A stretch of 64,000 nucleotides of DNA from Pseudomonadota bacterium (GTDB lineage: Bacteria; Pseudomonadota; Alphaproteobacteria; Dongiales; Dongiaceae), in assembly GCA_021792365.1 (NCBI GenBank), contig JAJYUT010000006.1:62001-126000 (forward strand), read 5' to 3'. Every line of letters starts with the position of its first letter. Positions within the stretch are counted from its first letter, which is position 1. The translations under genes and the position numbers were made by a program. The notes below the pieces were generated by a model. That model worked only from the letters and a program-made list of their open reading frames with translations. It was not told where the DNA came from and made no database searches. Positions 36,385-46,657 of this stretch are shown here, in pieces.

Positions 36385-37128
36385 TCAGTCCGGGGGAGCC
36401 TGGCCGGTCGGCTCTTCCGCAAGAGCATAGCCGACCGACCGCACCGTCCGGATGGGATCGGGGCCACCTGCGGTCCTCAGGGCTTGCCGGAGGCGGCCAA
36501 CGTGAACATCGACGGTCCGGGTGCCGAGATGAATGTCTCGCGGCCAGGCCGCAGACTGAAGCTCATTGCGGGAGTGAACGCGACGTGGATTTCTCATGAA
36601 GTGGACCAGCAGGCGAAACTCGGTCGGCGCGAGGTGAATGATCTGTCCATTGCGCCGCACAACGTAGGCCGCGAGGTCGATCTCGAGGTCGTGGAATGTC
36701 AATACCTGCGGGGCTGCGGAATGCCGCGCGGAGTGCCGCAAGGCTGCCAGCACGCGTCCGACGAGCGTTTCCGGCATGAGAGGCCGCCCGAGGCATTCGT
36801 CAGCGCCGGACGCAAGAAAGTCTTCCCCATGGCGTTCATCACCCGAAGCCAGGAGCACCAGGATCGCGATGGATCTCGTCCGCCTTTCGAGGCGGAGCTG
36901 TGCGCACAGCGCTCGCACGTCGACCCCGGCAAGACGAGAATCCACAAGCAGGACCTCGGGCCTCAGTTCGCTCAGCCGCCTTTCCAGTCGTTTTCCGTCG
37001 GGTTCAGCGACGACCTGCACGCCGATCTGCCGGAAGACGTAGATGACAAAGGCGTTGAGACTGCCGTCCTCGGCAGCCAGCAGAACAGGCGAAGAGGCCC
37101 GCGATCCGATCGAGTCGTTACTCAACAT
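36385..37128 (-). CDS. Orphan OmpR/PhoB-type response regulator
   Basis: A 247-residue protein with an N-terminal receiver domain (about 10-125) and a C-terminal winged helix (RTVDVHVGRLRQAL, IRTVRSVGYAL). The phospho-acceptor aspartate is kept in LLVDSRLAG, but the conserved switch lysine is an arginine (GRPLMP). I chose the ATG at 37128; an upstream in-frame start at 37206 is weaker. No histidine kinase is nearby. It is divergent from a paralogue at 37433. Confidence 0.75.
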   Translation of the reverse strand: MLSNDSIGSRASSPVLLAAEDGSLNAFVIYVFRQIGVQVVAEPDGKRLERRLSELRPEVLLVDSRLAGVDVRALCAQLRLERRTRSIAILVLLASGDERHGEDFLASGADECLGRPLMPETLVGRVLAALRHSARHSAAPQVLTFHDLEIDLAAYVVRRNGQIIHLAPTEFRLLVHFMRNPRRVHSRNELQSAAWPRDIHLGTRTVDVHVGRLRQALRTAGGPDPIRTVRSVGYALAEEPTGQAPPD

Positions 37129-37432
37129 CTGATCAGAGCCGCGCAAGTTGCCCCTCGTGAACTCTCGGCTTTGCCGGTTTACCAGAGGTCGGGACCGGGA
37201 CGCCAAGCAAAGAACGGATGGTCGACATGGTGCGCTTCTCGGTCACAGGTAGCATTGGCCAGAACAGGATCTGGCACCTTGGTGAAGAATAGTGACCTCC
37301 TGCTCGTGAAGGCAAATTCAATCACGCCAGCCATGCAGCTGGCGAGGCGGAACCTTCAATCGTGCGGTTCTCACGACGCAGTATGGACGTGGGCTGAGAC
37401 TTGAGCAACCCGATGGAGGATCGGGAGTATCT
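37129..37432. other. Divergent intergenic region between two PhoB-like genes
   Basis: About 300 bases with no convincing gene. It contains CGCCAGC-N6-GCTGGCG at 37325-37344, a perfect 7-bp inverted repeat that could be an operator or hairpin. I see no clear Pho box. The CGGGAGT before 37433 is the ribosome binding site of the second regulator. Confidence 0.35.
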
Positions 37433-38326
37433 ATGGAAGTCTTGCAGCGACGAACAGCGCAAGCATGCGTGCTTCTGGCGACCGAGGACGACCGGCTGAC
37501 GTCGGCCCTCGAATACATTCTGCTGACGAGGAATTTTCGTGTCCTCGCGGCCAACGATTCCACCACTCTGCGCGCGCATCTAGGCGCCGAGACTCCGGAC
37601 GCGCTCCTGTTCGAGCCCTCGCTTCCCGGTCTCGACGCGATCGCTCTCTGCTCCGCTTTGAGGCTCGAGAAGCGGACGCGCGATGTTGCGGTATTGGTGC
37701 TCGGCTCCGATACCGGTGATGAAAACGGTCACACACTCCTGAAGAACGGAGCCGACGAGTACATCGCGCCGCCGTTTTCGCCCGCGGAGCTCCTCAACCG
37801 CATACACGCCGCGTTGAAGAACGCACGATGCGAGGAGCCGGCTGGACCCATCTGTCTGAGTTTTGCTGATCTCAGCCTGGATGCAGCGACCTATCGGGTT
37901 CAGCGGAACGGACAAACCATCCATTTGGGCTTGAAGGAGTTCCGACTGCTGCAGCATCTCATGAAAAATCCTCACCGGGTGCATTCGAGAGATGAGCTGC
38001 AAAGTGCGGTCTGGCCGTCCGATGCGCAGATCGGCTTGCGGACGGTTGACGTTCATATCGGCCGCCTGCGCGGCGCTTTGAGGAGCGTCGGAGGGCCGGA
38101 GCTGATCCGCACAGTGCGATCCGTTGGTTATTCGCTCACCAGAGAGGCACGCATATCACCGCAAGTGCAATCCCCAGTATCTCGCGACCATTCTTGCTCC
38201 TTAGATGGTGAGCCGGGCTTCAGACACCCCCAAGAAGCCACCGGACTCTCCCAATGCTCAAGCGGGTCGGCCTCGGCTAGAGGCACTAGTTCGGACCTAG
38301 CGGCCATTGCGAGCACGACCGAATAG
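37433..38326 (+). CDS. Orphan PhoB-like regulator with altered receiver (Asp to Glu)
   Basis: A 297-residue paralogue of the divergent gene, with the same DNA-binding end (RTVDVHIGRLRGALRS, IRTVRSVGYSL). In the receiver the phospho-acceptor position reads LLFEPSLPG, so glutamate replaces aspartate, and the switch lysine is absent (IAPPFSP). Glutamate there often mimics the phosphorylated state, so it may be always active. The DNA-binding domain ends near residue 240 and is followed by about 55 low-complexity residues that look like read-through into non-coding sequence. Confidence 0.72.
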   Translation: MEVLQRRTAQACVLLATEDDRLTSALEYILLTRNFRVLAANDSTTLRAHLGAETPDALLFEPSLPGLDAIALCSALRLEKRTRDVAVLVLGSDTGDENGHTLLKNGADEYIAPPFSPAELLNRIHAALKNARCEEPAGPICLSFADLSLDAATYRVQRNGQTIHLGLKEFRLLQHLMKNPHRVHSRDELQSAVWPSDAQIGLRTVDVHIGRLRGALRSVGGPELIRTVRSVGYSLTREARISPQVQSPVSRDHSCSLDGEPGFRHPQEATGLSQCSSGSASARGTSSDLAAIASTTE

Positions 38327-38596
38327 TTGGCTAGCCGCGCGCTGGCGCACAAATGGCCATCAGCCCAACCGTCACACATAGCTGCTTGCACGCGATAAGT
38401 GACGATAGATCTCGAGGCTTCGGAGGTACCTCGCCTCAACAGTCCCGTGGTTTGCGATTTTGTCTGCTGGCTCGCCAGATCACAAATTAAGCAGTTGAGC
38501 TCCGCGTCTGCTACGCCTTTGAAAGGGGACCATGCTCTTGATCAATGGAATGGCGCGTTAATGCCAAGAGCAGTCATCGATCCAGAGCACTTTGGT
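38327..38596. other. Non-coding interval after the PhoB-like gene
   Basis: About 270 bases between convergent genes with no recognisable gene. It includes the palindrome GAGGTACCTC (38423-38432) flanked by GAGGC and GCCTC, which could fold into a hairpin, but no T-run follows, so I do not call it a terminator. Confidence 0.3.
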
Positions 38597-39772
38597 TTAG
38601 GTCGGCCTCGTAGCCTGTTCAGCAAGATTGGTGAGCGCCGCATCGCACTGCGTCATACCCATTGCGGTGACGACCATGCGATGGAAGTGATGTACCGCTG
38701 CCTCAGTCAGCTCGCCCGCGGCGGGATCATACATGAACCTGCCAGAGGAATAGCCCCGGGAGGCGAGACCACGCTGAACTGATTCGCAAAGAACCACATC
38801 CTCGTCGGTCAATACGCCATTGCGGTAGCTGTGACGGGCAAGATCCGCCGGCACATCGGGCATAGTAAAGCACTGTCCGATCTGCAGTGTGCTGCCTACA
38901 CCGATCGGCATGAAGGAGAAGACCGAAAGATCGGGCGACCCGGGCAGGACGTTGAAGGTTGTGGTCGGCCACATCCACCAGAACCGGCCTTGTTTAACCG
39001 CGGCATCTTCCGCCACCGGATAGGAGATTTTCCGGTTGGCCTTTAGGTCCAATATCTGCGACATCCAGATCTTCTCTGTCTTGATGAAGTGCGACTTCAT
39101 ATCCAGCAGATCGGAGAGGATCGGATGCGCGATGCTGCAATGATAGCATTCGAGGTAGTTGTCGACGGCAACCTTCCAGTTTGCTTTCATGGTGCCGCTC
39201 GGCGTGCCCGGCACCAGCGCCATGCGGTCGAAGCCGACCACTTCGCGCTGAAGCTCTTCGGCGAGCCCGCCAGCTTGCTCGGCAAGCGGCATCGCGTCGA
39301 GATCGAGATTGAAAAAGACGAAACGGCCGGCAAATACCTCGATGCGGATCGGCTTGAGCGCAAATGCCCGGGGGTCGAAGTCCGGCAGGTTCTGCATGCC
39401 GCGGGCCCCGCGAAAATGGCCGTCCGTGCCATAGCTCCAGGCATGATAGGGGCAGGTGATCACGCGCGCCCGGCCGCGGCCGCGGAGCAGCTCATGGGCG
39501 CGGTGCTGACAGACATTGTAGAAGCCGCCAAGTTCCCCGCTCTTGTCGCGGATGACGATGACGCTTTGGTCGAGAATGCTGGCCGTGACATAGTCGCCAG
39601 CCTCGCGCAATTCCTCGAGGCAGCCGGCATAGTGCCAGCTTCGAAAATGGATCGCCTCCCTCTCGCGCGCGAAGAAATCCTGATCGGTGTATGCCCAACC
39701 CGGCAGCGTGCCGGAGTGTCCGGGATCGTCGGTCACGGTAACAGGGCCGCGGATGTCTCGAATGGCGTGCAT
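38597..39772 (-). CDS. Rieske non-heme iron oxygenase, alpha subunit (second copy)
   Basis: A 391-residue Rieske oxygenase. Cluster ligands are Cys88, His90, Cys107 and His110. The iron motif [12 protein letters not shown] gives Glu208, His211 and His216, again with glutamate instead of aspartate at the bridging position as in carnitine/betaine oxygenases. The ATG at 39772 is set by a good AGGGTGAG site; an in-frame ATG at 39826 is less likely. It lies downstream of the EtfAB genes on the same strand, separated by 129 bases. It may demethylate or hydroxylate a quaternary amine, with the reductase at 44559 as candidate partner. Confidence 0.87.
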   Translation of the reverse strand: MHAIRDIRGPVTVTDDPGHSGTLPGWAYTDQDFFAREREAIHFRSWHYAGCLEELREAGDYVTASILDQSVIVIRDKSGELGGFYNVCQHRAHELLRGRGRARVITCPYHAWSYGTDGHFRGARGMQNLPDFDPRAFALKPIRIEVFAGRFVFFNLDLDAMPLAEQAGGLAEELQREVVGFDRMALVPGTPSGTMKANWKVAVDNYLECYHCSIAHPILSDLLDMKSHFIKTEKIWMSQILDLKANRKISYPVAEDAAVKQGRFWWMWPTTTFNVLPGSPDLSVFSFMPIGVGSTLQIGQCFTMPDVPADLARHSYRNGVLTDEDVVLCESVQRGLASRGYSSGRFMYDPAAGELTEAAVHHFHRMVVTAMGMTQCDAALTNLAEQATRPT

Positions 39773-39901
39773 CTCACCCTCCCATGCTCGTGCGCAGATA
39801 TCCTGGCGTGGCCAGCTCCCCATCAACCCCGATAGACACGGTTTTCCCGTGTCACGACCTAAGCCCCATTGGCACGTCCCCGTTAGATCAACACAAATGT
39901 C

Positions 39902-40837
39902 TTACGCAGCCAAGCGGCTCTCCAACTCCGGCACCGCCTGGAAGAGATCGGCGACGAGCCCGCAATCGGCGACCTGGAAAATCGGCGCATCCTCGTCCTT
40001 GTTGATGGCGACGATGACCTTGCTGTCCTTCATGCCGGCGAGATGCTGGATCGCGCCGGAGATGCCGACCGCGATGTAGAGCTCCGGCGCCACGATCTTG
40101 CCGGTCTGTCCGACCTGGTAGTCGTTCGGCACGAAGCCCGCATCGACCGCCGCGCGTGAGGCGCCGACCGCGGCATTGAGCTTGTCCGCGACCTTCTCCA
40201 GCATGTGGAAGTTGTCGCCCGATTGCATGCCGCGGCCGCCGGAGATGACGATGCGCGCGGAGGTGAGCTCCGGCCGCTCGGACTTGGAGAGTTCCTGGCC
40301 GACGAAGGTGGCAAGGCCGGTCTCTCCGGCGGCGGCGACGTTCTCGATTGCGGCGGAGCCGCCGGTCGCTGCCGCCGCCTCGAACGCGGTCGGGCGCACG
40401 GTGATGACCTTGACCTTGTCCGCGGATTGCACGGTCGCCACCGCGTTGCCGGCATAGATGGTGCGCACGAAGGTGTCGGCGCTCTCCACGCCGCTGATGT
40501 CCGAGATCTGCTGCACGTCGAGCAGAGCGGCGGCGCGCGGCATCACGTTCTTGCCCATGGCCGTGGTCGCGGCGAGGACGTGGCTGTAGCTCGGCGCGAG
40601 GCCGACGATCAGCTTGGCGGTGTTCTCCGCCAGGCGGCTGGCATAGGCGGCATCGTCCGCCAGCAACACCTTGGAAACGCCGGCGATCTTGGCGGCTTCA
40701 TCGGCGACGGCGCGGCAATTCTGCCCGGCCACCAGCAGATGGATTTCACCGCCGATCTTCTGCGCTGCGGCGACAGCATGCAGGGTCGCCGATTTCACGG
40801 CGCTGTTATCATGTTCGACGAGAACGAGGTTGGTCAT
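39902..40837 (-). CDS. etfA: Electron transfer flavoprotein alpha subunit
   Basis: A 311-residue EtfA. The N-terminal adenine-nucleotide-like domain starts [21 protein letters not shown] and the C-terminal FAD domain carries the conserved [26 protein letters not shown] and [24 protein letters not shown] segments. It accepts electrons from acyl-CoA, dimethylglycine and sarcosine dehydrogenases and passes them to ETF-quinone oxidoreductase. It follows etfB by 52 bases. Its placement in this cluster fits the large number of flavin dehydrogenases nearby. Confidence 0.97.
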   Translation of the reverse strand: MTNLVLVEHDNSAVKSATLHAVAAAQKIGGEIHLLVAGQNCRAVADEAAKIAGVSKVLLADDAAYASRLAENTAKLIVGLAPSYSHVLAATTAMGKNVMPRAAALLDVQQISDISGVESADTFVRTIYAGNAVATVQSADKVKVITVRPTAFEAAAATGGSAAIENVAAAGETGLATFVGQELSKSERPELTSARIVISGGRGMQSGDNFHMLEKVADKLNAAVGASRAAVDAGFVPNDYQVGQTGKIVAPELYIAVGISGAIQHLAGMKDSKVIVAINKDEDAPIFQVADCGLVADLFQAVPELESRLAA

Positions 40838-40889
40838 GGTTCAGGAATCCCAGTGAATTGCGGTTGATGGCTGCCAAATGAATCCGGGG

Positions 40890-41642
40890 TCAGATGACCT
40901 TGGCTTCGTTGCGCAGCTTCTCCACCAGCTCCGCCACCGACTTCACTTTCACGCCCGCCTTGCGCTTCGGCGGCTCCACCACCTTCAGAGTCTTGAGCCG
41001 CGGCGCGGGGTCGATGCCCAGCGCCTCGGGCGTCACCTGCTCGATCGGCTTCTTCTTCGCCTTCATGATGTTGGGCAGCGAGGCATAGCGCGGCTCGTTG
41101 AGACGCAGGTCGGTCGTCATGACCAGCGGCAGCTTGACCTGGATGGTCTCGAGGCCGCCATCCACCTCGCGCGTCACGTTGGCGGTGCCATCGCCGTTGA
41201 TCACCAGCTTCGAGGCGAAAGTCGCCTGCGACCAGCCGAGCAAAGCGGAGAGCATCTGGCCGGTCTGGTTGGCGTCGTCATCGATCGCCTGCTTGCCCAG
41301 GATGCAAAGCTGCGGCTGCTCCTTGTCCACCACCGCCTTCAGCAGCTTGGCGACCGCAAGGGGCTGCAGCTCCACATCGGTCTTCACGTGGATGCCGCGA
41401 TCGGCGCCCATGGCAAGGGCGGTGCGGATGGTCTCCTGGCACTGGGTCGGACCCAGCGAAACGGCGATCACTTCCGTCGCCTTGCCGCCTTCCTTGAGGC
41501 GAACCGCCTCTTCCACCCCGATCTCGTCGAACGGGTTCATGGACATCTTCACATTGGCGGTCTCCACGCCGGTGCCGTCCGCTTTCACGCGCACCTTCAC
41601 GTTGAAGTCGACCACCCGCTTAACCGCGACCAGTACTTTCAC
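40890..41642 (-). CDS. etfB: Electron transfer flavoprotein beta subunit
   Basis: A 250-residue EtfB starting [20 protein letters not shown] with a complete AMP-binding domain. It starts with GTG at 41642, overlapping the stop of the CoA-transferase gene as GTGA. It forms the heterodimer with EtfA. In the window ETF could serve the acyl-CoA dehydrogenase pair, the dimethylglycine-dehydrogenase-type protein and the HcnBC-like pair. The gene order CoA-transferase, etfB, etfA, Rieske suggests one transcript from the promoter at about 42.9 kb. Confidence 0.97.
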   Translation of the reverse strand: MKVLVAVKRVVDFNVKVRVKADGTGVETANVKMSMNPFDEIGVEEAVRLKEGGKATEVIAVSLGPTQCQETIRTALAMGADRGIHVKTDVELQPLAVAKLLKAVVDKEQPQLCILGKQAIDDDANQTGQMLSALLGWSQATFASKLVINGDGTANVTREVDGGLETIQVKLPLVMTTDLRLNEPRYASLPNIMKAKKKPIEQVTPEALGIDPAPRLKTLKVVEPPKRKAGVKVKSVAELVEKLRNEAKVI

Positions 41643-42874
41643 AGCGCGCCTTCCGCTCGCATCCTGTCGATTTCACTTGCCGCATAGCCGAGTTCCGCAA
41701 GCAGCGCATCGGTATGCTGTCCAAGGGTCGGTGGCGGCGACGCGGCTTCGGCCGGACGCCCGCTCACCTTGAATCCGGCACGTACCACCGTCACGGCGTG
41801 ATCAAGCCCCGGGATGGCATCAAACACCTGGGTGAGCCCGCGATGCTGAATCTGCGGATGCACCAGGACGTCGGGCAGGTCGAGCACACGGCCTGCCGGC
41901 ACGCCCGCATCATTCAGGATCACCTCCCATTCTGCTGCCGTGCGATGCAGGAGCGATTCCTCCAACAGCGCCGTCAGTTCGGCTCGGCTGGCCTTTCGCG
42001 ACTCGCGATGGGCGAAGCGTGGGTCCGAAGCCAGATGCTGCAGCCCCAGAATCTCGCACAGAGTCTCGAACTGCTCCTGCTTGTTGGCGGCGATATTGAG
42101 GAGCCCGGCGCCGGTGCGGAACGTGCCGGACGGGCTGGCCGTTACATTATCATTGCCCATCCGGCGAGGCTCCACTCCGGCGATCAGCCAGTTCGACAGC
42201 GGCCAGCCCAAGGTAACGAGCGTCGCGTCCAGCATCGAAACATCGATGAACTGCCCTTCGCCGGTTTCCTTGCGTCGGTAGAGCGCAGCGCAGATGGCGA
42301 ACGCCGCGGTGATGCCCCCGATGGTATCGCAGACCGGGTACCCAACCCGGAACGGTCCTAGGTTTGCATCGCCCGTCAGGCTCATCACGCCCGACAAGCC
42401 CTGAATGATCTGGTCATATGCGGGATTTTTTCTGAGCGGACCATCCTGCCCAAAGCCGGAGATGGCGCAATAGATGAGATTTTCCCGTAAGGGCCTGAGG
42501 CTGGCGTAGTCGAGGCCGAGACGCTCCATGACGCCAGGCCGGAAGTTCTCGAGCACCACATCGGACTGCGCAACCAGCCGCCTGAACACATCGGCACCGG
42601 CCGGCTTCTTGAGATCGAGCGCAAGCGATCTCTTGCCGGCGTTCTGCGCCAGAAACGAAGCCCCCATGAGCTGCTTGTTGAGAGCCGGGCTGGCGCCGAG
42701 CTGCCGTGCCAGATCGCCACCTTCCGGCATTTCTACCTTGATGACATCCGCACCCAGCAGGGCCAACTGGTAACCGCAGAATGGGCCCGCCAGCACATTG
42801 GTCAGATCGAGCACGCGGACGCCGCTCAACAGACCTGTACCGGTTGTTATCTTCTGGGTGGCTTGGTCAAACAT
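41639..42874 (-). CDS. Type III (CaiB/BaiF) CoA-transferase
   Basis: A 411-residue family III CoA-transferase with [27 protein letters not shown] at the N-terminus and the catalytic aspartate in [13 protein letters not shown]. It moves CoA between acids, for example to a betaine or a dicarboxylic acid. I chose the ATG at 42874 because the operator and promoter lie directly upstream; a longer frame to 43006 would run through them. It is coupled by GTGA overlap to etfB. The family includes CaiB, but the acid used here is unknown. Confidence 0.85.
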   Translation of the reverse strand: MFDQATQKITTGTGLLSGVRVLDLTNVLAGPFCGYQLALLGADVIKVEMPEGGDLARQLGASPALNKQLMGASFLAQNAGKRSLALDLKKPAGADVFRRLVAQSDVVLENFRPGVMERLGLDYASLRPLRENLIYCAISGFGQDGPLRKNPAYDQIIQGLSGVMSLTGDANLGPFRVGYPVCDTIGGITAAFAICAALYRRKETGEGQFIDVSMLDATLVTLGWPLSNWLIAGVEPRRMGNDNVTASPSGTFRTGAGLLNIAANKQEQFETLCEILGLQHLASDPRFAHRESRKASRAELTALLEESLLHRTAAEWEVILNDAGVPAGRVLDLPDVLVHPQIQHRGLTQVFDAIPGLDHAVTVVRAGFKVSGRPAEAASPPPTLGQHTDALLAELGYAASEIDRMRAEGAL

Positions 42875-42878
42875 GATG

Positions 42879-42934
42879 TTCTGTAGGATAGAATGATGTT
42901 CTGTTATTATCTTGGCGACCTCATTTGCTGTCAA
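42879..42934 (-). promoter_or_regulatory. IclR-regulon operator A with promoter (CoA-transferase-etf genes)
   Basis: TTCTGT-N3-ATAGAA-N5-TTCTGT occupies 42879-42904. On the minus strand TTGACA (42929-42934), a 17-base spacer and GATAAT (42906-42911) form a promoter for the CoA-transferase gene, with the operator over the expected start point. This is the arrangement of a repressor site. Confidence 0.8.
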
Positions 42935-42989
42935 GCGACCTGCAAAATGCGAAACCGATCGGACACCATGTTCGAACATCATCTGCGGA

Positions 42990-43023
42990 TTGACGTGTTC
43001 TGCCAAATAGAATTATGTTCTGT
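42990..43023 (+). promoter_or_regulatory. IclR-regulon operator B with promoter (aldehyde dehydrogenase)
   Basis: TTCTGC-N3-ATAGAA-N5-TTCTGT occupies 42998-43023. On the plus strand TTGACG (42990-42995), a 17-base spacer and TTATGT (43013-43018) form a promoter for the gene at 43059; the operator covers the spacer and -10. Confidence 0.8.
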
Positions 43024-43058
43024 TTCCGCGCACCGTATTTCCTGGAGGGACTGAAGCC

Positions 43059-44537
43059 ATGGGAAAAGACTATCAATTCTACATCAATGGCCAATGGCGG
43101 GACGGCGCCGGCGGCGAGCGCTTCCCCGCTATCAACCCCTATAACCAGGAAGCCTGGGCCAGCATCCCGCATGCGGCCGACTGCGACGTCGCTGAGGCGA
43201 TTCAGGCGGCGCGCTCGGCATTCGAGCGCACGTGGCGGCATACGTCGGGGCTGGAGCGCGCGAAACTGCTCCATCGCCTTGCCGACCTGCTTGAGGCGGA
43301 TGCCGACCGGTTGTGCGTGCTGGAAAGCACGGACAATGGCAAGGTGATTCGCGAAACGCGCACCCAGATGTCGTTCGCGGCCAGGCAATACCGGTTCTTT
43401 GCCGGATTTGCCGACAAACTCTGGGGCAATGTGATTCCGCTCGACCAGCCGCATATCCTCGACTACGCCAACCGCGTGCCGGTCGGCGTCGCCGTCCTGA
43501 TCACGCCCTGGAACTCGCCGATGCACCTGCTTTCCAACAAGTTGGCACCGGCGCTGGCGGCAGGATGTTGCGTGGTCATCAAACCATCCGAGCATGCCTC
43601 CGCAACCACCTTGGAGTTCTGCAAGTTCATTGAGCAGGCCGGCTTCCCGCCGGGCGTCGTCAACGTTGTTACCGGCGATGCACGCGTGGGCAAGGCTCTG
43701 GCCAATGCGCGCGGGATCGACAAGCTGAGCTTCACCGGCAGCCCGGATGTCGCCCGCAGCATCGCGGCAGATGCCGGCCGCAATCTGGTGCCGGTCACGC
43801 TCGAACTCGGCGGCAAATCACCCAACATCATTTTCGACGACGCGGACATCGACCAGGCGGTCATCGGCGCACTAGCCGGCATCTTCGCTGCAACAGGCCA
43901 GACCTGCATCGCCGGATCGCGGCTACTGGTGCACCGTCCCGTGTACAAGACCATTGTTGAGCGCCTGGTGGTGCGCGCCGGCAGCATCGTGATGGGCAAT
44001 CCAGTGGACCCGAAAACGGAAATGGGGACCGCCGCCAACGAACCGCAGTTCCGCAAGATCCTCGGTATGATCGAGGCCGCCAGGAAGGATGGCGCCAAGC
44101 TTGTAGCGGGCGGCGGCCCGGCCACGGATTCGGCCCTTGCAAAAGGCTTCTTCATCCAGCCCACTATCTTCATCGACGTCGAGAACTCGATGACCATCGC
44201 GCAAGAGGAGATCTTCGGTCCCGTTCTGTCGATCATTCCATTTGAAACCGAGGAACAGGCAATCACGATCGCGAACGACACGCGCTACGGCCTTGCTTCC
44301 GGAGTCTGGACCACCAGTCTCAATCGCGCCCTGCGGGTCTCGAAGGAGATCCAGGCCGGGACCGTCTGGGTCAACACCTATCGCGCTATCGCGGCCCAGG
44401 TTCCCTTTGGCGGCATGAAGGAGAGCGGCTTCGGACGCGAGCGCGGCGCTCCCGCACTCGACGAATTCATGACCTTCAAGAACGTTATGATCGACTACTC
44501 GGGAACCATCCGGGATCCGTTTGCGATCCGCACCTGA
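43059..44537 (+). CDS. NAD(P)-dependent aldehyde dehydrogenase (second copy)
   Basis: A 492-residue aldehyde dehydrogenase. Catalytic Cys283 is in GQTCIAGSR, Glu249 in LELGGKSPN and Asn152 in PWNSP. A CTGGAGGGA site precedes the ATG. It is transcribed away from the CoA-transferase and lies next to the Rieske reductase gene on the opposite strand. It may oxidise an aldehyde formed by oxygenase-driven N-dealkylation, such as malic semialdehyde or betaine aldehyde. Operator B places it under the IclR regulator. Confidence 0.93.
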   Translation: MGKDYQFYINGQWRDGAGGERFPAINPYNQEAWASIPHAADCDVAEAIQAARSAFERTWRHTSGLERAKLLHRLADLLEADADRLCVLESTDNGKVIRETRTQMSFAARQYRFFAGFADKLWGNVIPLDQPHILDYANRVPVGVAVLITPWNSPMHLLSNKLAPALAAGCCVVIKPSEHASATTLEFCKFIEQAGFPPGVVNVVTGDARVGKALANARGIDKLSFTGSPDVARSIAADAGRNLVPVTLELGGKSPNIIFDDADIDQAVIGALAGIFAATGQTCIAGSRLLVHRPVYKTIVERLVVRAGSIVMGNPVDPKTEMGTAANEPQFRKILGMIEAARKDGAKLVAGGGPATDSALAKGFFIQPTIFIDVENSMTIAQEEIFGPVLSIIPFETEEQAITIANDTRYGLASGVWTTSLNRALRVSKEIQAGTVWVNTYRAIAAQVPFGGMKESGFGRERGAPALDEFMTFKNVMIDYSGTIRDPFAIRT

Positions 44538-44558
44538 AGGGCCGGCGGGAAGCGCGCA

Positions 44559-45515
44559 TCAGATGTCCAGCACGAGCTTGTCGCCAACCGCCCGCGAACA
44601 GCAGATCGCCACCAGGTCGTTCGCCGCCTTTTCCTCGTCGGTCAGCACCGAATCGCGGTGATCGGGCGTGCCGCTCAACACGGAGACGAGACAAGTGCCG
44701 CAATAGCCTTCGCGGCATAACGCGTTCGGGGCGTGACCATGCTCCTCCAGCACGCTGAGGATGGACCGGCCCGCTGGAACTTCGTAGCTGGCGCCGCTAC
44801 GGGCAAGGACTACCTGGAATTTCGCGCTGACCGATGCGAGGGCTTGCGCTGCCGCGAAAATCTCGTAATGCACGTGATCTGCAGGCCAGTGGGCCGTTTC
44901 AGCACGGACCGCCTGAACCAACCCCGAAGGCCCACAGACATAGACGTGCCGCCCGGGCTCGAACGTCTCGAGCAGAGCAGCCAGATTCAGCCCACGTTTC
45001 GGATCACCGCCGTCGAAGACCAGGCTCAACCGCGCCTCCGGCACGACCTGACGCAGATCCGGCAGGAAGGCCGCCGCACTCGCTTGCCGCGCGCAATAGT
45101 ACAGCTGAAAGTCCGCCGCCTTGCCGGCCAGATGTCGCGCCATTGCCAGGATCGGCGTTATGCCGATGCCCCCGGCGATCAACACATGCCGCTTCGCTGC
45201 GGCGGACAAGGGGAAATGATTGACCGGCTTCGAGACAGCAACGCGGTGCCCCACCGCCCAGGTCTCGTGAATCTGCCGGGATCCGCCGCGCGACCTCGGA
45301 TCACGCAGCACGCCGATGACATAGCGGCGGCGCTCGGTCGGATCGTTCGCAAGCGAGTAGTGCCTGATCTCGTGGTCGACGCGGACCTGTATGTGCGCGC
45401 CGGCCTCGAACGGCGGGAGCTCGCGACCGTACGGATCGACGAGCTCGTAGATCCGGATGTCCTCCGCGGCAAGGAAGCATTCCTGGATTTGCAGGTCCAG
45501 CCATTCATAGGTCAT
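44559..45515 (-). CDS. Rieske-oxygenase reductase (FMN/NAD/[2Fe-2S], VanB/CntB type)
   Basis: A 318-residue reductase with an N-terminal flavin domain (HYSLANDPTERRRY), a central NAD domain (HVLIAGGIGITPILAMARHL) and a C-terminal plant-type ferredoxin domain with Cys267, Cys272, Cys275 and Cys305 as cluster ligands. It passes electrons from NAD(P)H to a Rieske oxygenase. It is the only such reductase in the window, yet three Rieske oxygenases are present. It lies 24 bases downstream of the binding-protein gene on the same strand, at the end of importer operon 3. Confidence 0.92.
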   Translation of the reverse strand: MTYEWLDLQIQECFLAAEDIRIYELVDPYGRELPPFEAGAHIQVRVDHEIRHYSLANDPTERRRYVIGVLRDPRSRGGSRQIHETWAVGHRVAVSKPVNHFPLSAAAKRHVLIAGGIGITPILAMARHLAGKAADFQLYYCARQASAAAFLPDLRQVVPEARLSLVFDGGDPKRGLNLAALLETFEPGRHVYVCGPSGLVQAVRAETAHWPADHVHYEIFAAAQALASVSAKFQVVLARSGASYEVPAGRSILSVLEEHGHAPNALCREGYCGTCLVSVLSGTPDHRDSVLTDEEKAANDLVAICCSRAVGDKLVLDI

Positions 45516-45539
45516 AGCGGCAGAATTGCAGCCGAGACT

Positions 45540-46643
45540 TTACAGGCCGGCCTTGACCTCATCGAAAATCTTGATGAGCTTCTCCTTGGTCTCAGGCGGT
45601 GTCGGCCAATAGACGCGACTGTGCTGCAGCAGGGCATCGGGATCGGAGATACCGAGTTCCTCGAGTCGTTCCGGGGCGACCTGGGCAAAACTCTGCTTAT
45701 TGGAATGGCCATAGCCGTACTGCTCGATGAGCGTTTTGCCGGTACCGGGATCCAGCATCGCGTTGATGTAATCGTAGGCGAGTTCCTCGGAGCCGGCATG
45801 ATTTTCCAATAAGGACATGCCACAAACCCAGGTAAAGATCCCTTCCTTTGGCCGCATATAGGCGACGGGAACTCCCTGCTTCTTGAGGTCGACCACGGCC
45901 GCATTCCATGCCCAGGCTCCGACGATCTCTCCGGCTGCAAGAGCCTGGGTGATCTGGGTGGCATCCGTCCAGTAGAAGCGCATGTTCGCGTTGATCTGCT
46001 TCATGACCGGCTTGGCGGCATCGAGCTCGGCATCAGTCATAGCGAAGGGATCCTTGGCGCCGCTGAGCACGCCGGACACCGCCCCCATGGATTCGGCTGA
46101 ATCGTACATGGCGAGCTTGCCCTCGTACTTCTCATCGGTCAGCAAGCCGATCGAGTTAGCTCCCGCGTCGACCAGGTCGGTCCGGTAAAGAATCGATTCG
46201 TTGCCCCAATCGAACGGCACATTGAAATAATCGCTGCCGATCACGACGCCGGGGATTTCGCGGAACCTGGGGAATATGTCGTTCCACTGCTCGACCTTGC
46301 TGACATCGATCGGACGCAGCACGCCGGCATCGTTCCAGCGTCCCACGTAGGACGTGCAAGGATGCGCGACGTCAGCGGTGAAGCCGGCGCGCAGCTTTTG
46401 CAAGCCCTCCTCCCCTTCCCCGAAGATCGCGAAGTTCGGCGCCGAGCCATGCTTCTTGAGGAAGGGCTGAAAGAACATCGGATCGTCGTACCCGGCCCAG
46501 GTGAAGACCGTGCAACTGTCCTCGGCACGTCCCGGTTTGGGGAATGTAGTTGTGACCAAGCCGACGGAGGCCAAGGCCGCCATCATCTGCCGGCGCGTCA
46601 AAGTGCCGGCACGGAGATCCCGCATAAAGCTCTTGTAGCTCAT
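45540..46643 (-). CDS. Periplasmic substrate-binding protein with Tat-like signal (system 3)
   Basis: A 367-residue solute-binding protein of the PotD-like cluster. Its start contains a twin-arginine motif (LTRRQMMAAL) and a hydrophobic stretch ending near PGRAEDS, so it may be exported folded by the Tat system. Typical segments include FTWAGYDDPMFF and the ligand-pocket FDWGNESILYR. Operator C lies 15 bases upstream of the ATG. The own promoter here may raise its expression above the permeases. Confidence 0.9.
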   Translation of the reverse strand: MSYKSFMRDLRAGTLTRRQMMAALASVGLVTTTFPKPGRAEDSCTVFTWAGYDDPMFFQPFLKKHGSAPNFAIFGEGEEGLQKLRAGFTADVAHPCTSYVGRWNDAGVLRPIDVSKVEQWNDIFPRFREIPGVVIGSDYFNVPFDWGNESILYRTDLVDAGANSIGLLTDEKYEGKLAMYDSAESMGAVSGVLSGAKDPFAMTDAELDAAKPVMKQINANMRFYWTDATQITQALAAGEIVGAWAWNAAVVDLKKQGVPVAYMRPKEGIFTWVCGMSLLENHAGSEELAYDYINAMLDPGTGKTLIEQYGYGHSNKQSFAQVAPERLEELGISDPDALLQHSRVYWPTPPETKEKLIKIFDEVKAGL

Positions 46644-46657
46644 TGCCCTCCCCTGTG

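Noticed and set aside
38423-38432. Palindrome GAGGTACCTC as a terminator
   Set aside because: It is over 160 bases from the nearest gene end on the minus strand and has no T-run.
38399-38782. Plus-strand frame before and inside the second Rieske gene
   Set aside because: It runs antisense into the Rieske gene and has no ribosome binding site or motif.
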